Below, one piece after another: positions 1 through 11,706 of a stretch of 64,000 nt of DNA (the stretch's first letter is position 1; each line of letters begins with the position of its first letter). This stretch comes from Stichopus chloronotus (Eukaryota > Echinodermata > Holothuroidea > Aspidochirotida > Stichopodidae). The translations under genes and the position numbers were made by a program. The notes beneath the pieces were generated by a model. The model had not been told where the DNA came from and ran no database searches. It saw only the letters and a program-made list of their open reading frames with translations. The DNA is taken from positions 2,550,421 through 2,614,420 of the forward strand of contig CM037840.1 in the NCBI GenBank assembly GCA_021234535.1. The letters are read 5' to 3'.

Positions 1-589
1 GGATAGCGCCATTATTTAAAGTTACGGCTGTTGTGTTTCCCATTTTTTCCGGAAGGTTTTTTTTTTTTTTTTTACCTTCATACACTATATTTTCGTTTCC
101 TTAAAGCTGTAGAGGAGAGAAACTTTTCTTGAAAGATACATCTGTACTGTATTGGATTTGAACTTGTGATTATACCACTTCTGTAATTTATTATCTAGAG
201 TGTCCCCTAACCCACTGTGCCAAGAGTGCACATGAAAGTTGGGTTGTTCAAGTTATTACAACCATCTTTACCGCAATAATATCTGCCGACTCGTCAAACT
301 TGTGTTAATGTGTTATAACACAACACCGTTTAAATATCTATCATTAACGGTAAGAACTGTCGAAAGTCATCTCCCATTAACGGTAAGAATTGATGAGGCC
401 TGGGGAACTGGGTAAATTATCTGAAACACATACATCATTTGTCCGGAAACTCACTCCAAGTAAATCTATTACATGCAATTCCATTACCTGCAATTCATTC
501 TAAGGAAAATTGAACTACTGAGTTGGTTCAACTATAGTAACAACAAAATCACTGGGAAGGTGGAATTTGTTTGTAAGTAGCTGTGAAAA
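1..589. other. Intergenic DNA, no gene seen
   Basis: No coding exon or recognisable element was found. A poly-T run lies near position 58-73. The rest is unique-looking AT-rich sequence. Confidence 0.5.
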
Positions 590-1035
590 TGTTGCTATCG
601 TTTGTAATAATAGAAATAACATCAAACAAATAATTCAAATTCCTCCCGTGAATGGATAAGCTTCACTCACTAAACTTGTCAGATATAAATTTAGATTTAA
701 GACCTCTCAATACGACCGAGGAAAATCAAAACCAATGTGAATTGCTGGACTATAGTTGATATCTCCGAATCCTTTTACAACCTAAAAATGGTTTTTATCT
801 CAAATGTGTGTTTCTTAATACGGACTATCATTACTTGTAAAAGGACTTTTTTTTAGTTTTGGAGATGGGGGTTGATGTGGTACAGTGATAATAATATAAA
901 AAAATGCTGAGAAGCCTTATTCTGGAGCAAATAAAACTATACCTAGTTACCTTGGATTAATGTATCTATGTAGCCAATACGGTAAATCATGATGCAGTGA
1001 TCAATTATAGTTTATTCTTCTTAACAAACAGTCCC
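590..1035 (+). repeat. Dispersed repeat R1, copy 1
   Basis: This stretch aligns by eye with 16,330-16,720, 1,640-1,930 and 3,780-4,020. Shared landmarks in the same order are a block like 'atttaagacctct', a block meaning 'tttacaa(c)-ctcaaaaatgg-tttttatc', the 'tgtgtttct' block and a 'tgtaaaag' block followed by 'gta-gtgataataatataa'. The copies are strongly diverged, with many small indels, and no conserved reading frame is seen. Family identity is unknown. It could be an old non-autonomous transposon or an LTR-like fragment. Confidence 0.5.
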
Positions 1036-1419
1036 CTATATTAATGGGCTAACCATACGTAAATCTATTCTTTTTATTTGGGAGCCTTTAAGGGCTCCAA
1101 AGTTACCCAAGGAAACATTTACAACGACTCTGTCGCCTCCCATACAATCTCTGCGACCATGGGTAGTAGTAGTCATAGGATCCCTTCAGTGAGTATGTGA
1201 AGTATGTTACATCAATAGTAACAAGATCCTATCACTACTCACGTTAGGTTCCCTTTGCCGGTGGTCAATAATTAAATGAGAGACGTTTAAAGTTAAATGA
1301 TTACAGTAATTTATTTACCACATTTACCGCTGTGGACTTTTTTAGAAAGGAAGCCAAGGACACAACCCCAAAAATTGACTACAGATTCTCTTTTAATCTC
1401 AAAATTAGTACATTTAGTT

Positions 1420-2420
1420 CTTGATATTTGTAATCGTCATCGTTAATATTATCTGCATTACTATATTTCTTATGACATGATATGAACTCCCTCCGAAAAT
1501 ACATCGCTGATGCTTTGTAGGGGAAGCAACTCTCCGAAAATGGTATGAACAGAAAATGGTATGTGCATGACAAGTTGAAGCCACAAACATAAACAAGTAT
1601 GGGAAGTTCATATAGTAATATATTCGGTTCAGATATATTATGATTTAAATCGGACTAAAAATAAGACCCCTAAAAATAAGACCCCTCAGCACGATCAAGG
1701 AAACTCCCAACTAGTGTAAACTGTTGAACTACAACTAATTTAAAATTCATAAAATCCTTTGACAAAGACATTTACAAACTCAAAAATGGTGATTGGTATC
1801 CAAAACTTGTATTTCTTTTCCAGCACTATTATTTTTTGTAAAAGTAAATGTTTGAGGTTGCGGTAGTGTAGTGATATTATAAGATAAACGTAAAGCACCA
1901 ATTTAGTGATATCTGTCACTCACCTTTATGTTTTCTTGTTACACTTCCTTCAGTCACTTTATCTCAGGGTGAAAACTGCTAGTCAAATCAGTTGAATGTC
2001 GAGCTACTGAAATGTGCAAGAAATTGAAGCCCGGATGTTTATATTATGCCATTTTATTTAAGAGGCACTCCCGAAATATTCAACAATTTGATGACTAATT
2101 ACAAAGAAATGGGTTGCAACCCTGGGTTGCAACACATGGGAAAATTCCGAATGACTAATTTTGTAACATGCGAAAAATATGCAGTCGTTGTTAGAGTTCC
2201 AGCGTAAAATGCCCTTTTGTTCGAGTTTTCAACAGGTAACAAAAAGTTAAGTGATAACGAACTCAACGATGACGCCAGTACAGATGTAAGGGGAATGAAC
2301 CATTGGTAAGCGCCTATTTCACACTTGTAATATAACGACACTATTGCGTCATTAGTGTTTCCTATGCAAATTGAATTTAAATACGGTTGACGAAAGTTAA
2401 AACAAATCTAAATTGCAAAC
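1420..2420 (+). repeat. Dispersed repeat R1, copy 2 (first half of a tandem pair)
   Basis: The segment matches 3,580-4,520 with a constant offset of about 2,150 bp, so the two are a diverged tandem duplication. Matching landmarks include the 'atacatcg-tgatg' block near 1,500 and 3,650, the 'aaaatggtatgaacagaaaatgg' region near 1,540 and 3,710, and the 'gaaatgtgcaag' block near 2,010 and 4,190. Short open frames inside both copies encode vaguely similar peptides only because the DNA is duplicated. Confidence 0.6.
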
Positions 2421-2716
2421 TACGATTTCGCCTACATTCACCAAATGATTTTTCACATTATTTTCTTTTGTTTTTTTTTCAAATATGATCACTTTTATTG
2501 TTATCCTTGAACGAACGTAAACTTACAAGATGTTGGAAAGGAAAGTAAAAAGAAAACACACACAACAGTCTAAAATTGACTAAAGACTGTCCTATAATCA
2601 TAAAATCATTACACTCTTTAAAATTTTTATTTTTAGATGCTACTATTTAATGGCACCTTGGAATTAACAAAATGCTGTCACAATTTAGAGCGTAGTTTGT
2701 TGACTGGAGCAAAGTA

Positions 2717-3370
2717 TCGTAAGTGATTGTACAGCAAAACTAGATGGATAAGATTATGTTTGATCTTAACTTTTTTTCTGTATGTTGAAATGTACACGCA
2801 AGGTAGTACATGGGCGAACTAAGTCTCTTAATGAACGAACATGACAGAACCTACTTTAAAAACAACGGAATTGGCATAAAAACAGTAAAAAACAGAAATC
2901 AGAAAATGAATGGGTTCTTACTGTAAGTCCGTACAAAATGAATATGCAACAGCACAGTTCTCACTGGTGTATCACAAACATACTATTCGCTCCCTGGTCG
3001 GTGTTGTGAATTGTAGTATTTTGTGCAAGAAAGTACTGTATTTACAAATAACCTACAAACTGATCACATCATTGTGGCACAGTGGTCCTGAGTTGCTTTG
3101 ACTAACTGTATATTAAATACTAGTATACTTTCCATTGGCTTGTTCAACGAAGCACTCGGTTGATTTGAATGAAAACAATCAACCACTTCATTATCGTATT
3201 TTACACTTTCTCGTTATGTTAGCAGAAGTTGAAGTCAGATGGTAAAATTAACCATCTGAAACCCATTTATTTTCCCAAATTGTCTGAATGGTGCAATTTA
3301 AAAGTCTTACTAAACTGTTGAAATTGCAATGCTTCTACTTTTTGCCTACGCATGCAATAACTTTAAAAGC
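2717..3370 (+). repeat. Dispersed repeat R2, copy 1
   Basis: This stretch of about 650 bp is the reverse complement of 52,475-53,138. Shared blocks include 'ataagattatgtttgatc' near 2,750, 'aatgaatatgcaaca' near 2,937, 'actagtatactt' near 3,119 and the 'aaattgtctgaatggtgcaa' region near 3,276. A third, partial copy lies at 59,233-59,425. The two long copies differ by many substitutions and small indels. No coding capacity was recognised. It is probably a non-autonomous element of unknown family. Confidence 0.65.
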
Positions 3371-3579
3371 AATGTAGCATTGACTTGTAAAACTCGAATA
3401 ATGTTTGGCTACATTAACAATTTCGCAGTAAAAGTTGGCAAGAAATTGTAAGATTTCGTTTGAGCCTAGATAATGATGTAATCATTAATACAAAATACCT
3501 TTAAAATAATCCTTCCTTTCTATCTTTCTAAAATACTTTTGCTTACAATGAAACTTATTTTGTGAAGAATCACGTCGTA

Positions 3580-4520
3580 TTATGGTGAATAATCATGATC
3601 GCCAATGTTACCTGCATCAATGTATTTCTTATGATGTGACTTAATACTTAAAATACATCGATGATGATCTGTAGGGGTAGGCCTAGCTACTCTACAGATC
3701 AACATGGAGCAAAATGGTATGAACAGAAAATGGAATATGCACGATAAATTTAAGCTACAAACACACGAACAAACCCACATACAGAGTAGCCCTTTGACAA
3801 AAACATTTACAAATTAAAAATGATGGTTTATATCCCAAGTTTGTGTTTCCTAAGAAGCAATCATATTTATTGTAAAAGGAAATTGTTGATATTGCTGCAG
3901 TTTAGCGAACAAGACATAAGCAATGCTGAGAAGGTCGATTCTGTTCTTAAAAATAACTACCACTAATTAATCACTGTATCACTGTTGATATATTGTAGTT
4001 TATTTCTGTTAACAAACAGGAGATGCTACCATAGATTCAGAGCAATCTTGATGTCAGCATCACACCATACGTATAAATTAAAGACATCTGTCGCTCACCT
4101 TGAAGATTTCTTGTTACACTTTCTGACATTCAAATGTCGCTTCTCAGAGTGGAAATTGCTAGTCGAATCAGTTGTACTTCGAACTACTGAAATGTGCAAG
4201 AGATTGAAAGCCCGGATTCGTATGTCTACAATATATCACGCACCTCCGGAATATTCAGCAACTTAGTGACTCAATACAAAATGGTGTTAGTATTGCAACA
4301 TGCATGGGGTAATTCCTAATGCCACCGATTTAACATTTTCTATAGACTGATAGTCGTTATTGAAGTTCCCGCGTAAGTGTAAGATCCATTTATAGAATGA
4401 TTCGTCATCCATCGGTAATGGTCTGTTTTTGACATGCTTGAATTATTACGGAACTATTCGTCATCAGTGTGTCGTCTGCAAATGACGAAAATCACAACAA
4501 ATCTAAATTGCTAAAGAACA
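3580..4520 (+). repeat. Dispersed repeat R1, copy 3 (second half of tandem pair)
   Basis: Partner of 1,420-2,420 (see there). The 93-codon open frame inside it at 3,985-4,266 is interrupted in the sister copy, which argues against a gene. Confidence 0.6.
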
Positions 4521-4645
4521 GTTAAGAGGGATTAATACTCTAAATGTGTTCCAAGTGGTTTTGCGTCTATTTTTACGTTTAAACTAAATTGTGAACAAGG
4601 ATTAATAAACATTTAATTAACAGTCTTTGCAGCTAAACCTTCCTA

Positions 4646-4996
4646 GTGAAAGTAATTTTTCTCCAAAAGAAAATTGCTTCTTTGTTTAAATTTAAAGAAC
4701 CCTATAAACTAGATTTGCTAACAATGTGGTGTACAAGATACGCTGTCCAAATTGATTCTGTGTGGGTGAAACTAACAGTCGTTGATAGATTCCAGGAACA
4801 CTTGATGAGCTCTTTTGGCGGGAAATCAGAAAAGAATTCTTCATTGTAACAGTGAGAATCATTGCCTCCCTGATTTCAAGCACTGCAAAGTTATTGGTAA
4901 CAAGTCTCAATGGTACAGGCGTAAGATTAGAGAAAGCTTTCTTGTGAAGGATTTAAAAGCTGACCCAAACAGGAACATCATGGTTACAGCTTGGAT
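4646..4996 (+). pseudogene. Degenerate GIY-YIG endonuclease tail of a retroelement
   Basis: Two plus-strand frames that overlap by a shift together look like the end of a GIY-YIG endonuclease domain of the kind found at the C-terminus of Penelope-like and related retroelements. The first frame (to about 4,849) ends with a CTRY...DRFQEHLMSS block, resembling the 'PC..CG..YIG-T-..-..R..EH' part of the domain. The second frame (from about 4,830) continues with HCLPDFKHCKVIG, then SQWYRRKIRESFLVK and an NRN block. This matches the usual 'H..DF....ii....-..R...E...I......NR..' tail. The GIY-YIG signature itself is eroded and at least one frameshift is needed, so it cannot be functional. No reverse transcriptase was recognised upstream. 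The assignment rests on motif order, not on a database search. Confidence 0.5.
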
Positions 4997-5294
4997 AGGT
5001 TCTAATCTCATCTTACAACTTGCACTTATTTTATTCTTTTTGTACAATTTTTTCATTCACTCTTGGGTAATCTGTCTAATAGAACATAAAGTCTTCTTTT
5101 TGCTTTTATACAGTATTCACATACGCAAACGGTCTTAAGCTTCCCTTTACTTGCTTTTATACTTGGCCTTGTCCCCTTCGTGTAACAATATTTCGTATTT
5201 TTATATAAATACTTGCAATCATTGTATCCATGTATTTGATGATGGACTGGAGATCCGTTCGATATGTAGTAATATGACCACTCTGAAGTTATTC

Positions 5295-5321
5295 ACATAT
5301 ATATATGTGTGTGTGTGTGTT
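5295..5321. repeat. (TA)n(TG)n microsatellite
   Basis: A short TA run passes directly into a TG run. A 15-base G run follows at 5,369-5,383. Confidence 0.9.
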
Positions 5322-5368
5322 TGTTGTAGGTTTATTGCACTGTTCTCTACTGCACTTTTCTTTTTCTT

Positions 5369-5383
5369 GGGGGGGGGGGGGGG
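5369..5383. repeat. Poly-G run, 15 bases
   Basis: One of the two longest of a series of G or C homopolymers in the window (see findings). Confidence 0.95.
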
Positions 5384-6500
5384 AGTGAAGTGTAGTTCGA
5401 ACAAGGGCAGCTTTAAGGTTGCGGGTTGTCTATGGGCCAACAAAAGGGGTGTCCCAAAAAACTTGGCAATAAGGAGGTCGCACTGTAGGATATTCCAAGA
5501 ACCTCTGACGCTGTTCAGGACGGGCTTTAGTGACGGGTGTTTGTGGCGCGATAGGGCAAACGTTTTGTCCTGGGGATGGAGAAAACCTGAAAACTAATGA
5601 CTGGATAAATTGTAAGGGTACCCTCTGCTGGTTAAAAAAAATCTATCAAACCAGTTGCCCAGTCAATGGAAATGTCATGGCAAGACCAAATGCGTCTGTA
5701 TCTAAGAAGTTGGCTGTAGGCAAAAGACTGCTTAATATGGGTGAGGTGAAAACTTTTAAAGTGCTGATAGGTGTGTCTATCAGTGAACTTAAAACAGAAC
5801 TTATTCTCTTATTCTAATAATATCGGGTGGTGTTTGTCACTTATGGTAATGCAGCTGTTTGAATCCCATTTCTTCCAGTACCCGTTATACCATATCGACT
5901 TGATTGATTCCTTATTAAGAAAATAATAATAGTAAATACCACGTGAACGTTGACGAAAATACTACACTTAATTTTAAATGAAGAAAAAAGGTGAGCGTAA
6001 TTTAAATTCTTGGATATCCATAAACTTGAAAATACGAGTGGGAAGAGTATCCAATATATTGCATGTCATTCTATGAGTTTCACTGTGGGAATCTGGTTGT
6101 GTATTTCCTTATACACACGTAATGCATAACGACACAAGTGTTGCCGCTTTGTAACAACGCTATTGTATCCTCTGTTTGTCCTGGTTGTTTTTGTGTGACC
6201 AACAATTAAAATCAAGATAAAGGCTTTTACAACGCGTATCTAGGCTAATATTCTCAAAAACTTAACTGAAGAGAAAATCATGTAAAAGAAATACACTCAA
6301 GTATTCATTGAACCGTTTTCATAAGGTCAACCGAACATTGTTGACTTTGAACTTTGATTAAAATTACCAAAAGACTGACAAAGAGGCCCAATAACGGTTG
6401 GTATGACAACGGTTGGTATTCTATTATGATTAATAACAGATCTTTCTTTTATCCATTCAAAGTGTCTCAGTTGACTACACTTAATAAGGTTAATGCAGTG
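5384..6500. other. Intergenic DNA, no gene seen
   Basis: Open frames up to about 95 codons occur at 5,530-5,817 but show no domain, no splice-site support and no match to anything I recognise. Confidence 0.4.
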
Positions 6501-6504
6501 TTGC

Positions 6505-6685
6505 AATCGAGTCACTGAAGTTCGAGTCTCGAGTCGAGTCTCCCACTAATCGAGTCAGAGTCGAGTCAGAGTCTGTGACTAGTCATGTCGAATTGAGCCT
6601 GAGTCGAGTCACCAACCACACTCGAGTCGAGTCAAGTCGAGTCACTCTGTCTATTCGAGTCATCTCGAGTCACTTGAGCATATTG
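6505..6685. repeat. Degenerate GAGTC minisatellite, left cluster
   Basis: The pentamer GAGTC, often as CGAGTCGAGTC, recurs densely through about 180 bp. Because CTCGAG/CGAG units are nearly self-complementary, the tract could fold on itself. A second cluster of the same motif in GACTCGAGTC form lies at 7,505-7,625, leaving about 820 bp between them. Confidence 0.8.
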
Positions 6686-7504
6686 ACCTACAATTGACCT
6701 ATAATACTAGATCAGACAAGCAGGTTATGTGCACAATTTTTAACATGCTGACTTAAATCCTGAAAGTATTGTTGGCGCGAGAATTGTGCCTCCTACATTC
6801 ATCCATATGTCAACGAATATCGAACTAAGAAGAATTCTACCATTAAAAATTTTCTAAATTTTTTAATTTGAACAGCTCACTTTCACTGTCCTTGTTACTT
6901 ACATTAGTCATCTAGTTTTTTATTTCCTTTTTCAAGAATGATTTTTTTTCACTCAATCTGTTCAAGAAAATGTGGAAATTAATCAAGACAAACACTTCAG
7001 AATAGTGCCACCATTTAACAAACAATCAACCATAGCACTGACTGAACAAAATGACATTCTTCCCTAACGAGAATAACCTTACACACTGGCATACCTGGTC
7101 CCCTGTAATCAGTAAAAAACTCTGTCCTTCCCTTAACCATCAGTAACACGAATATCTATCGAAAAATACCCAAATATGTACATGTATCACCCCTCTTACA
7201 CATCAAACATGAATATCCTACGCACACTTATGTTTCAATTAGCACTGAAACATACCTGTAAAACTGCTCTAAATGTAATATTAACCTACATAAGCAATGG
7301 CTTACACGCTACTTGAAGCCGTAGGTGAATGAATACAATCGGCAGAAAATCTAGACAAATCCTGATTATAACTGATTACAACCTGTCAACTGTTTCTGTT
7401 TCCATTTCCAATTAATCAACTGGTAGTGTATTTCTTGGAATGTACACCAAAAAGGTATTTAATGTAATATTTTTTGCTGATAGTTTGACTCTAGTTATTG
7501 TGAA

Positions 7505-7625
7505 AAGACTTGAGTCAAGTAGAATCATCCAGCATAGTGACTCGAGTCGATTCCCTCCACATACTGACTGGAGTCGAGTCGAGTATTTTGCACTTTCTCA
7601 AACTTCTGACTCGAGTCTAGTCTTT
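7505..7625. repeat. Degenerate GAGTC/GACTC minisatellite, right cluster
   Basis: Several GACTCGAGTC-type palindromic units in 120 bp. It may be the partner end of a small element whose left end is 6,505-6,685. Confidence 0.7.
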
Positions 7626-7639
7626 TAAAGCAAGTGACA

Positions 7640-8860
7640 CATTAAGTGTCTTCTCTTCTTTTGTTCTTTTGAAGCAAGTGACACAGTTTACACATATAAG
7701 AATACACACGTATGGTACTACATGCGATACTGGTTGATTTTGTTTGTTGATGCTGTTACATGTCGACTCAGTCAATGCCAAAGCAATCCTTACATTATAT
7801 GGTCAATGCATTATAACTGGCAGGGGGATCATTCCCGAGCCTCAGTGCATCAAGTGAGATTAGGTAAGTGAACATTTTAGACTGAAATATCTCTACTCAT
7901 TGGCATAATTACGAGTACAAAATTCTGAGTAGCAGTAAAAGTGCCCGAGTACAAGCACAAATGAGAATTAATCTCCGCCATCTCTTTCACTCAAAAGCTA
8001 ATAGGATTGTAATGGCTTTACATAAGGATGTTAGAACGTAATGGATGTCGGAATATAGGGTTGCGCCCTTTAAATGATATACTTTGCAAGAATCAGTTCA
8101 ACATTGCAGTATACATGTAACAACACGACCACTAAAATGTCATCATCGGGCAAAAACCGAACTTCACCTGGTAGTTTACAGTTGTATAGGGTTTTTCTTG
8201 GCTCTATGGAAATATAACTAGTGGAAGTACACATGTAGTGTTCTTCTAACAATTGCAACGCAATTACCTGATAACGTCACCGGCGGTGCTGGGTATGACC
8301 AGATGTCAAACTTTCAGCCTTTCCTCAAATGTGGGCACTTTATGTCGGGATTGTTGTCACTGTGTCAAAAGTGGGTTGCCCCCTATGTAGGGCTATGAAA
8401 ATTTGTGTATAAGATTTCATTACGTTGAAGAAGAAGAAAAGCTTGAGAAATATTTTCATTACCAAATGGCTCCCCGGGGGGGGGGGGATGGACGATGACG
8501 TTTGGATGATTGATGCTCGTTGTGGGTCTAGGATGAAGGGGTGTCCCAGGGACGTAGCCAGGGTTTTTTGAGAGTGGGAAAATTGACTCATAGTCCCTAG
8601 TTTTGACCATCGTCCCGGGGAAGGGTATCAGAGGAGGGGATTCAACATGGATTAAAACCAGGATTTCAAATCAGTCAGTCCACAGATAGGCCTATGTTGT
8701 ATAAGCCTAGGAGAAGAGATCTAAAGGGATGGGGTCCCCCTCCTCCTTGCCTAAAAGGATTACTTATTACCCTTTTCGCTTTACTTATCGTGGTGCAAAA
8801 TTGATTTTATTTCACACCTGCACCAATGAACTCAACATAAAGTGTAAAAGATATTGGAGG
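7640..8860. other. Intergenic DNA, no gene seen
   Basis: Contains a 12-base G run at 8,476-8,487 and, near 8,553, a 'gacgtagccaggg' block of the type often seen at ends of small transposons. No exon was recognised. Confidence 0.4.
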
Positions 8861-9080
8861 GGGCTGAGTGCCGGCGGACTGTCTAAGAGGAGCCACACCA
8901 TCGGTTGACGCGGAGAGTACAAGAAACTTTTTTTGATTTTCAAACCCTCCAGATGGCAGTAAACGACACTTCCCTGGTGTTCCAAGCTGCATGTATTCAG
9001 CCTTGAAATAGGGATCTCATGCCTGGGATTTCTCAATTAATGAGATAAAAATCAATGTGGGAAAAAAGGTAATACATATC
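8860..9080 (+). repeat. Dispersed repeat R3, copy 1
   Basis: The segment around 8,975-9,045 (a 'ctgcatgta-t-cagcctTGAAATAGGGatctcatg' landmark, then 'atttctcaatt') recurs at 57,400-57,460, at 62,400-62,450 and more weakly at 62,715-62,750, always in the plus orientation. Flanks also share scattered blocks. No coding capacity is seen and the family is unknown. Confidence 0.55.
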
Positions 9081-9392
9081 AGATAGGTTGAGAATCATAA
9101 TCATGAATTATACGTCCTGTTTATTCTGATAGTTGACAAAAAGTAGGAGAAGGGGGATGCTGAACATACCTTCACGCCCACTGTTTTATTGATTGATATG
9201 TACCCACTTTCAAGCTTGAAAATACAAATGAAAACTGGGGTAGGCGGTTGAACATTATCTATTGCAACGAAAAGACAGACATAGAACCCGATTGCAATTT
9301 TTTTTGGGAAACGCGTTCAGTGCGTACAAGATGAGCTTGGTGCATGCACTCGTGGTGAAGATTTCCAACTCTTTTTGAAGAAAATGAAAATG

Positions 9393-9470
9393 ACGTACTT
9401 TTGAATAGTTGCATTGGCGTACTTTTAAGTAATAGCATTAAAAATTTACGTACTTTTGAATAGTAATATG
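9393..9470 (+). repeat. Short local repeat, three CGTACTTTTGAATAGT-like units
   Basis: Units of about 16 bp start near 9,394, 9,418 and 9,451, separated by short spacers that themselves resemble each other. Confidence 0.6.
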
Positions 9471-9479
9471 AACGAAAAT

Positions 9480-10180
9480 TGGTTCCTATTGGCAATAGCT
9501 TTAGTTGACATTAACAACCAATGCTTTTGGGATTTTCTTTTAATTCAGGGTTGGGGTAGGAAAAAATAGAGGAACTTCTTTCCAGACTTTATGACATCAT
9601 TATAATCAAAGGCTTTGATTGACTTTTCAGGGATTAATTTTGCCAATTCGTCCTGCCAGAAATAAATATACCGACCTTTCTGCTGCGAATTCCATTCCCT
9701 AGTAGCAGCATTCCCATATAAAGCGTTTACGTAGCAGGCGCATAGATATATTGCCAATCGAAAAGTCGAATCAAAGGTTTCACACTTTTATGAAGACTTT
9801 CTTTCAAATTGTGGTTCGTCTTAGTTTCCAATGTCATAGAAAGATCGCACTTGTGATGTCTGGCAGTTTCCCAGTTTCCCTCCCACAACGTTGCCCCATA
9901 CTCCGTCAACTTATTTTAACCTATGCCCATGTCGGGTTCAAAGGATAGGTTCGTTCAGTTTAGTCTAGGAAAGGAGACTACGCACCTGCTGTAATAAAGG
10001 TGTTGACAAATAAAACCATGCAAAGAGCAAGGAAAGAGGGAAATTCTACGATTCAGACTGATATATCGAGCGAAATTAATATGTACAACTGGTCGTAAAA
10101 ATTAACTAATTACTATGAATATACTACATATTCGGTTCAATTCTTTATCTTCTCATCTGCTTCCCCTTCATTACACAAAT
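9480..10180. other. Intergenic DNA, no gene seen
   Basis: Two overlapping minus-strand open frames (9,545-9,757 and 9,727-9,909) have no recognisable domain and are probably chance. Confidence 0.35.
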
Positions 10181-10183
10181 TTC

Positions 10184-10538
10184 ACTCAGTCTCTCTCAGT
10201 ATACTCTTTCAGTATGCTGAACTCCAGTACACCGAGCTTTGGTTGGCTGGACTTCCGTACGATGAATCCCCGTCGGATGAATTTCGGTAGTCTCGGTTTC
10301 AGCTGATTTCAGTACGCTGAATCTCAAATGGGTGACCTTCAGTCGGCTGAACTCCAGTGGGCTGAACTTCAGTGGGAAGAACGTCAATAGGCTGTGCTTC
10401 AGCATACTGAACTTCAGTGCACTGAACTTGAGGAGGATTACTTCAGTGGGTGGACCCTCGACTGCAGTATAATAGTCCCCAGCAGCAGGCTGACCCTCAG
10501 TCGGCTGACCCCCAGAGCGCCGAATTTCAGTACTCTCG
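10184..10538. repeat. Degenerate minisatellite of about 15-bp period
   Basis: Roughly twenty units resembling 'gctgaacttcagtgg' run head to tail. Spacing is mostly 14-16 bp, and the conserved core is CTGAA-TTCAG, which is an interrupted palindrome. The best-preserved units lie at 10,330-10,430. Both strands stay largely open across part of the array simply because the period is a multiple of three. Confidence 0.8.
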
Positions 10539-10539
10539 T

Positions 10540-11560
10540 CACCAGCAGGAGGAACTTTCTAAACTCATGAGTTCAGTAGGATGGTAGGATGAGCTTCTGC
10601 GCAGTATCCTTAGCCTCTACCGAAGCTACAGGTACCGCATACTCTACTATGTTTATGTTATGAGATCTTCGTAAAGGCATAGGCCTATGAGTGGGGAGGG
10701 GGGTCGTTCAAAATCTTGTTCCACACTCTGCCCGTTTATAACACCCATGTTTAGCGGAAATTACAATAACTTTAATGCTACGACGCCGGTTACGTCAATC
10801 CAAATCGAAATTAATTTCACTGAGTTAATACAGAACGTCTTATCTGAGGTGGGGGCCCCTTGCCTATAAGCTGTCTATACAGCTTTTCATGTAAGTCTCT
10901 AGTTAACTCCAGAGTTGTAAATTAACGACATAAAAATAATCTCTTATCCAGTTTGAGGAAGCCTATCCATGCCCTTAATTATACACCAAGATTAACATCA
11001 TTCACCTTTATTTCGGGCCTACGACACTTACCGCTGTAACTCGTTCATACGATGGCTAGTTCAGTTGTGTCGCAGAAACTTGGTTCCCGGCTAGTCCCTG
11101 TTCATCTCAGAGGGAAACCGGTCACAAAAAAAAAAAAAAAACTTCTGTTCGGTACTTGGCTTATAGACTTGTGTGGCTTCATTGCAATACTAAAAAATCT
11201 CGGAGATACTTTAGTTACATTATCATCCCTCGATTCTCTCTTTTATGTTTTTGCTCTCCTTTATTTTTCAACATCATCCATCATATCCTCAAAATTTCTG
11301 TGGGGGTGGCACCAGCCCCTTTTCAGCTGGCTACGCCACTGGGGTGTCCATCAACCCTTTGCACATTTTTTTGCTTAGGGTTATCTACATCCGATGCTCA
11401 ATTTTTGAGATACCTCTAGAATTTATATTTTTCCAGTGATTATTTTTTTCCATCTCGTATGATGAAATATTCATTTTTAGATCTACAGATTCTTAGATGT
11501 ATAAACCACATTGTCCCACTTTTGTACCCTCTGTCACAGGAAAAGAAAATGCCATCCGAA
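10540..11560. other. Intergenic DNA with a small transposon-like scrap
   Basis: Contains a poly-A run near 11,126-11,140 and, near 11,325, a 'ggctacgccactgg' block like that at 8,553 and in the inner foldback units. No gene was recognised. Confidence 0.4.
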
Positions 11561-11567
11561 ATCTCAG

Positions 11568-11568
<1 letters not shown>

Positions 11569-11607
<39 letters not shown>
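11569..11607. repeat. (TA)n microsatellite
   Basis: Almost uninterrupted TA repeat with one TAC break. It lies about 100 bp beyond the stop codon of the Penelope-like element, on its 3' side. This position may be an insertion-site feature or a 3' tail. Confidence 0.95.
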
Positions 11608-11706
11608 AGAAACGTAAATAACACAAACTACCTGCCAAGCTTCTTCAAGGCTGTACAAAGCAAAAGTGAAGAAAAGTAAAGGGAGGGCAGCAGAGGAAGA
11701 ACAAAA

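Noticed and set aside
5151..5597. 148-codon plus-strand frame
   Set aside because: It runs through a TG microsatellite and a 15-base G run and is biologically meaningless as protein.
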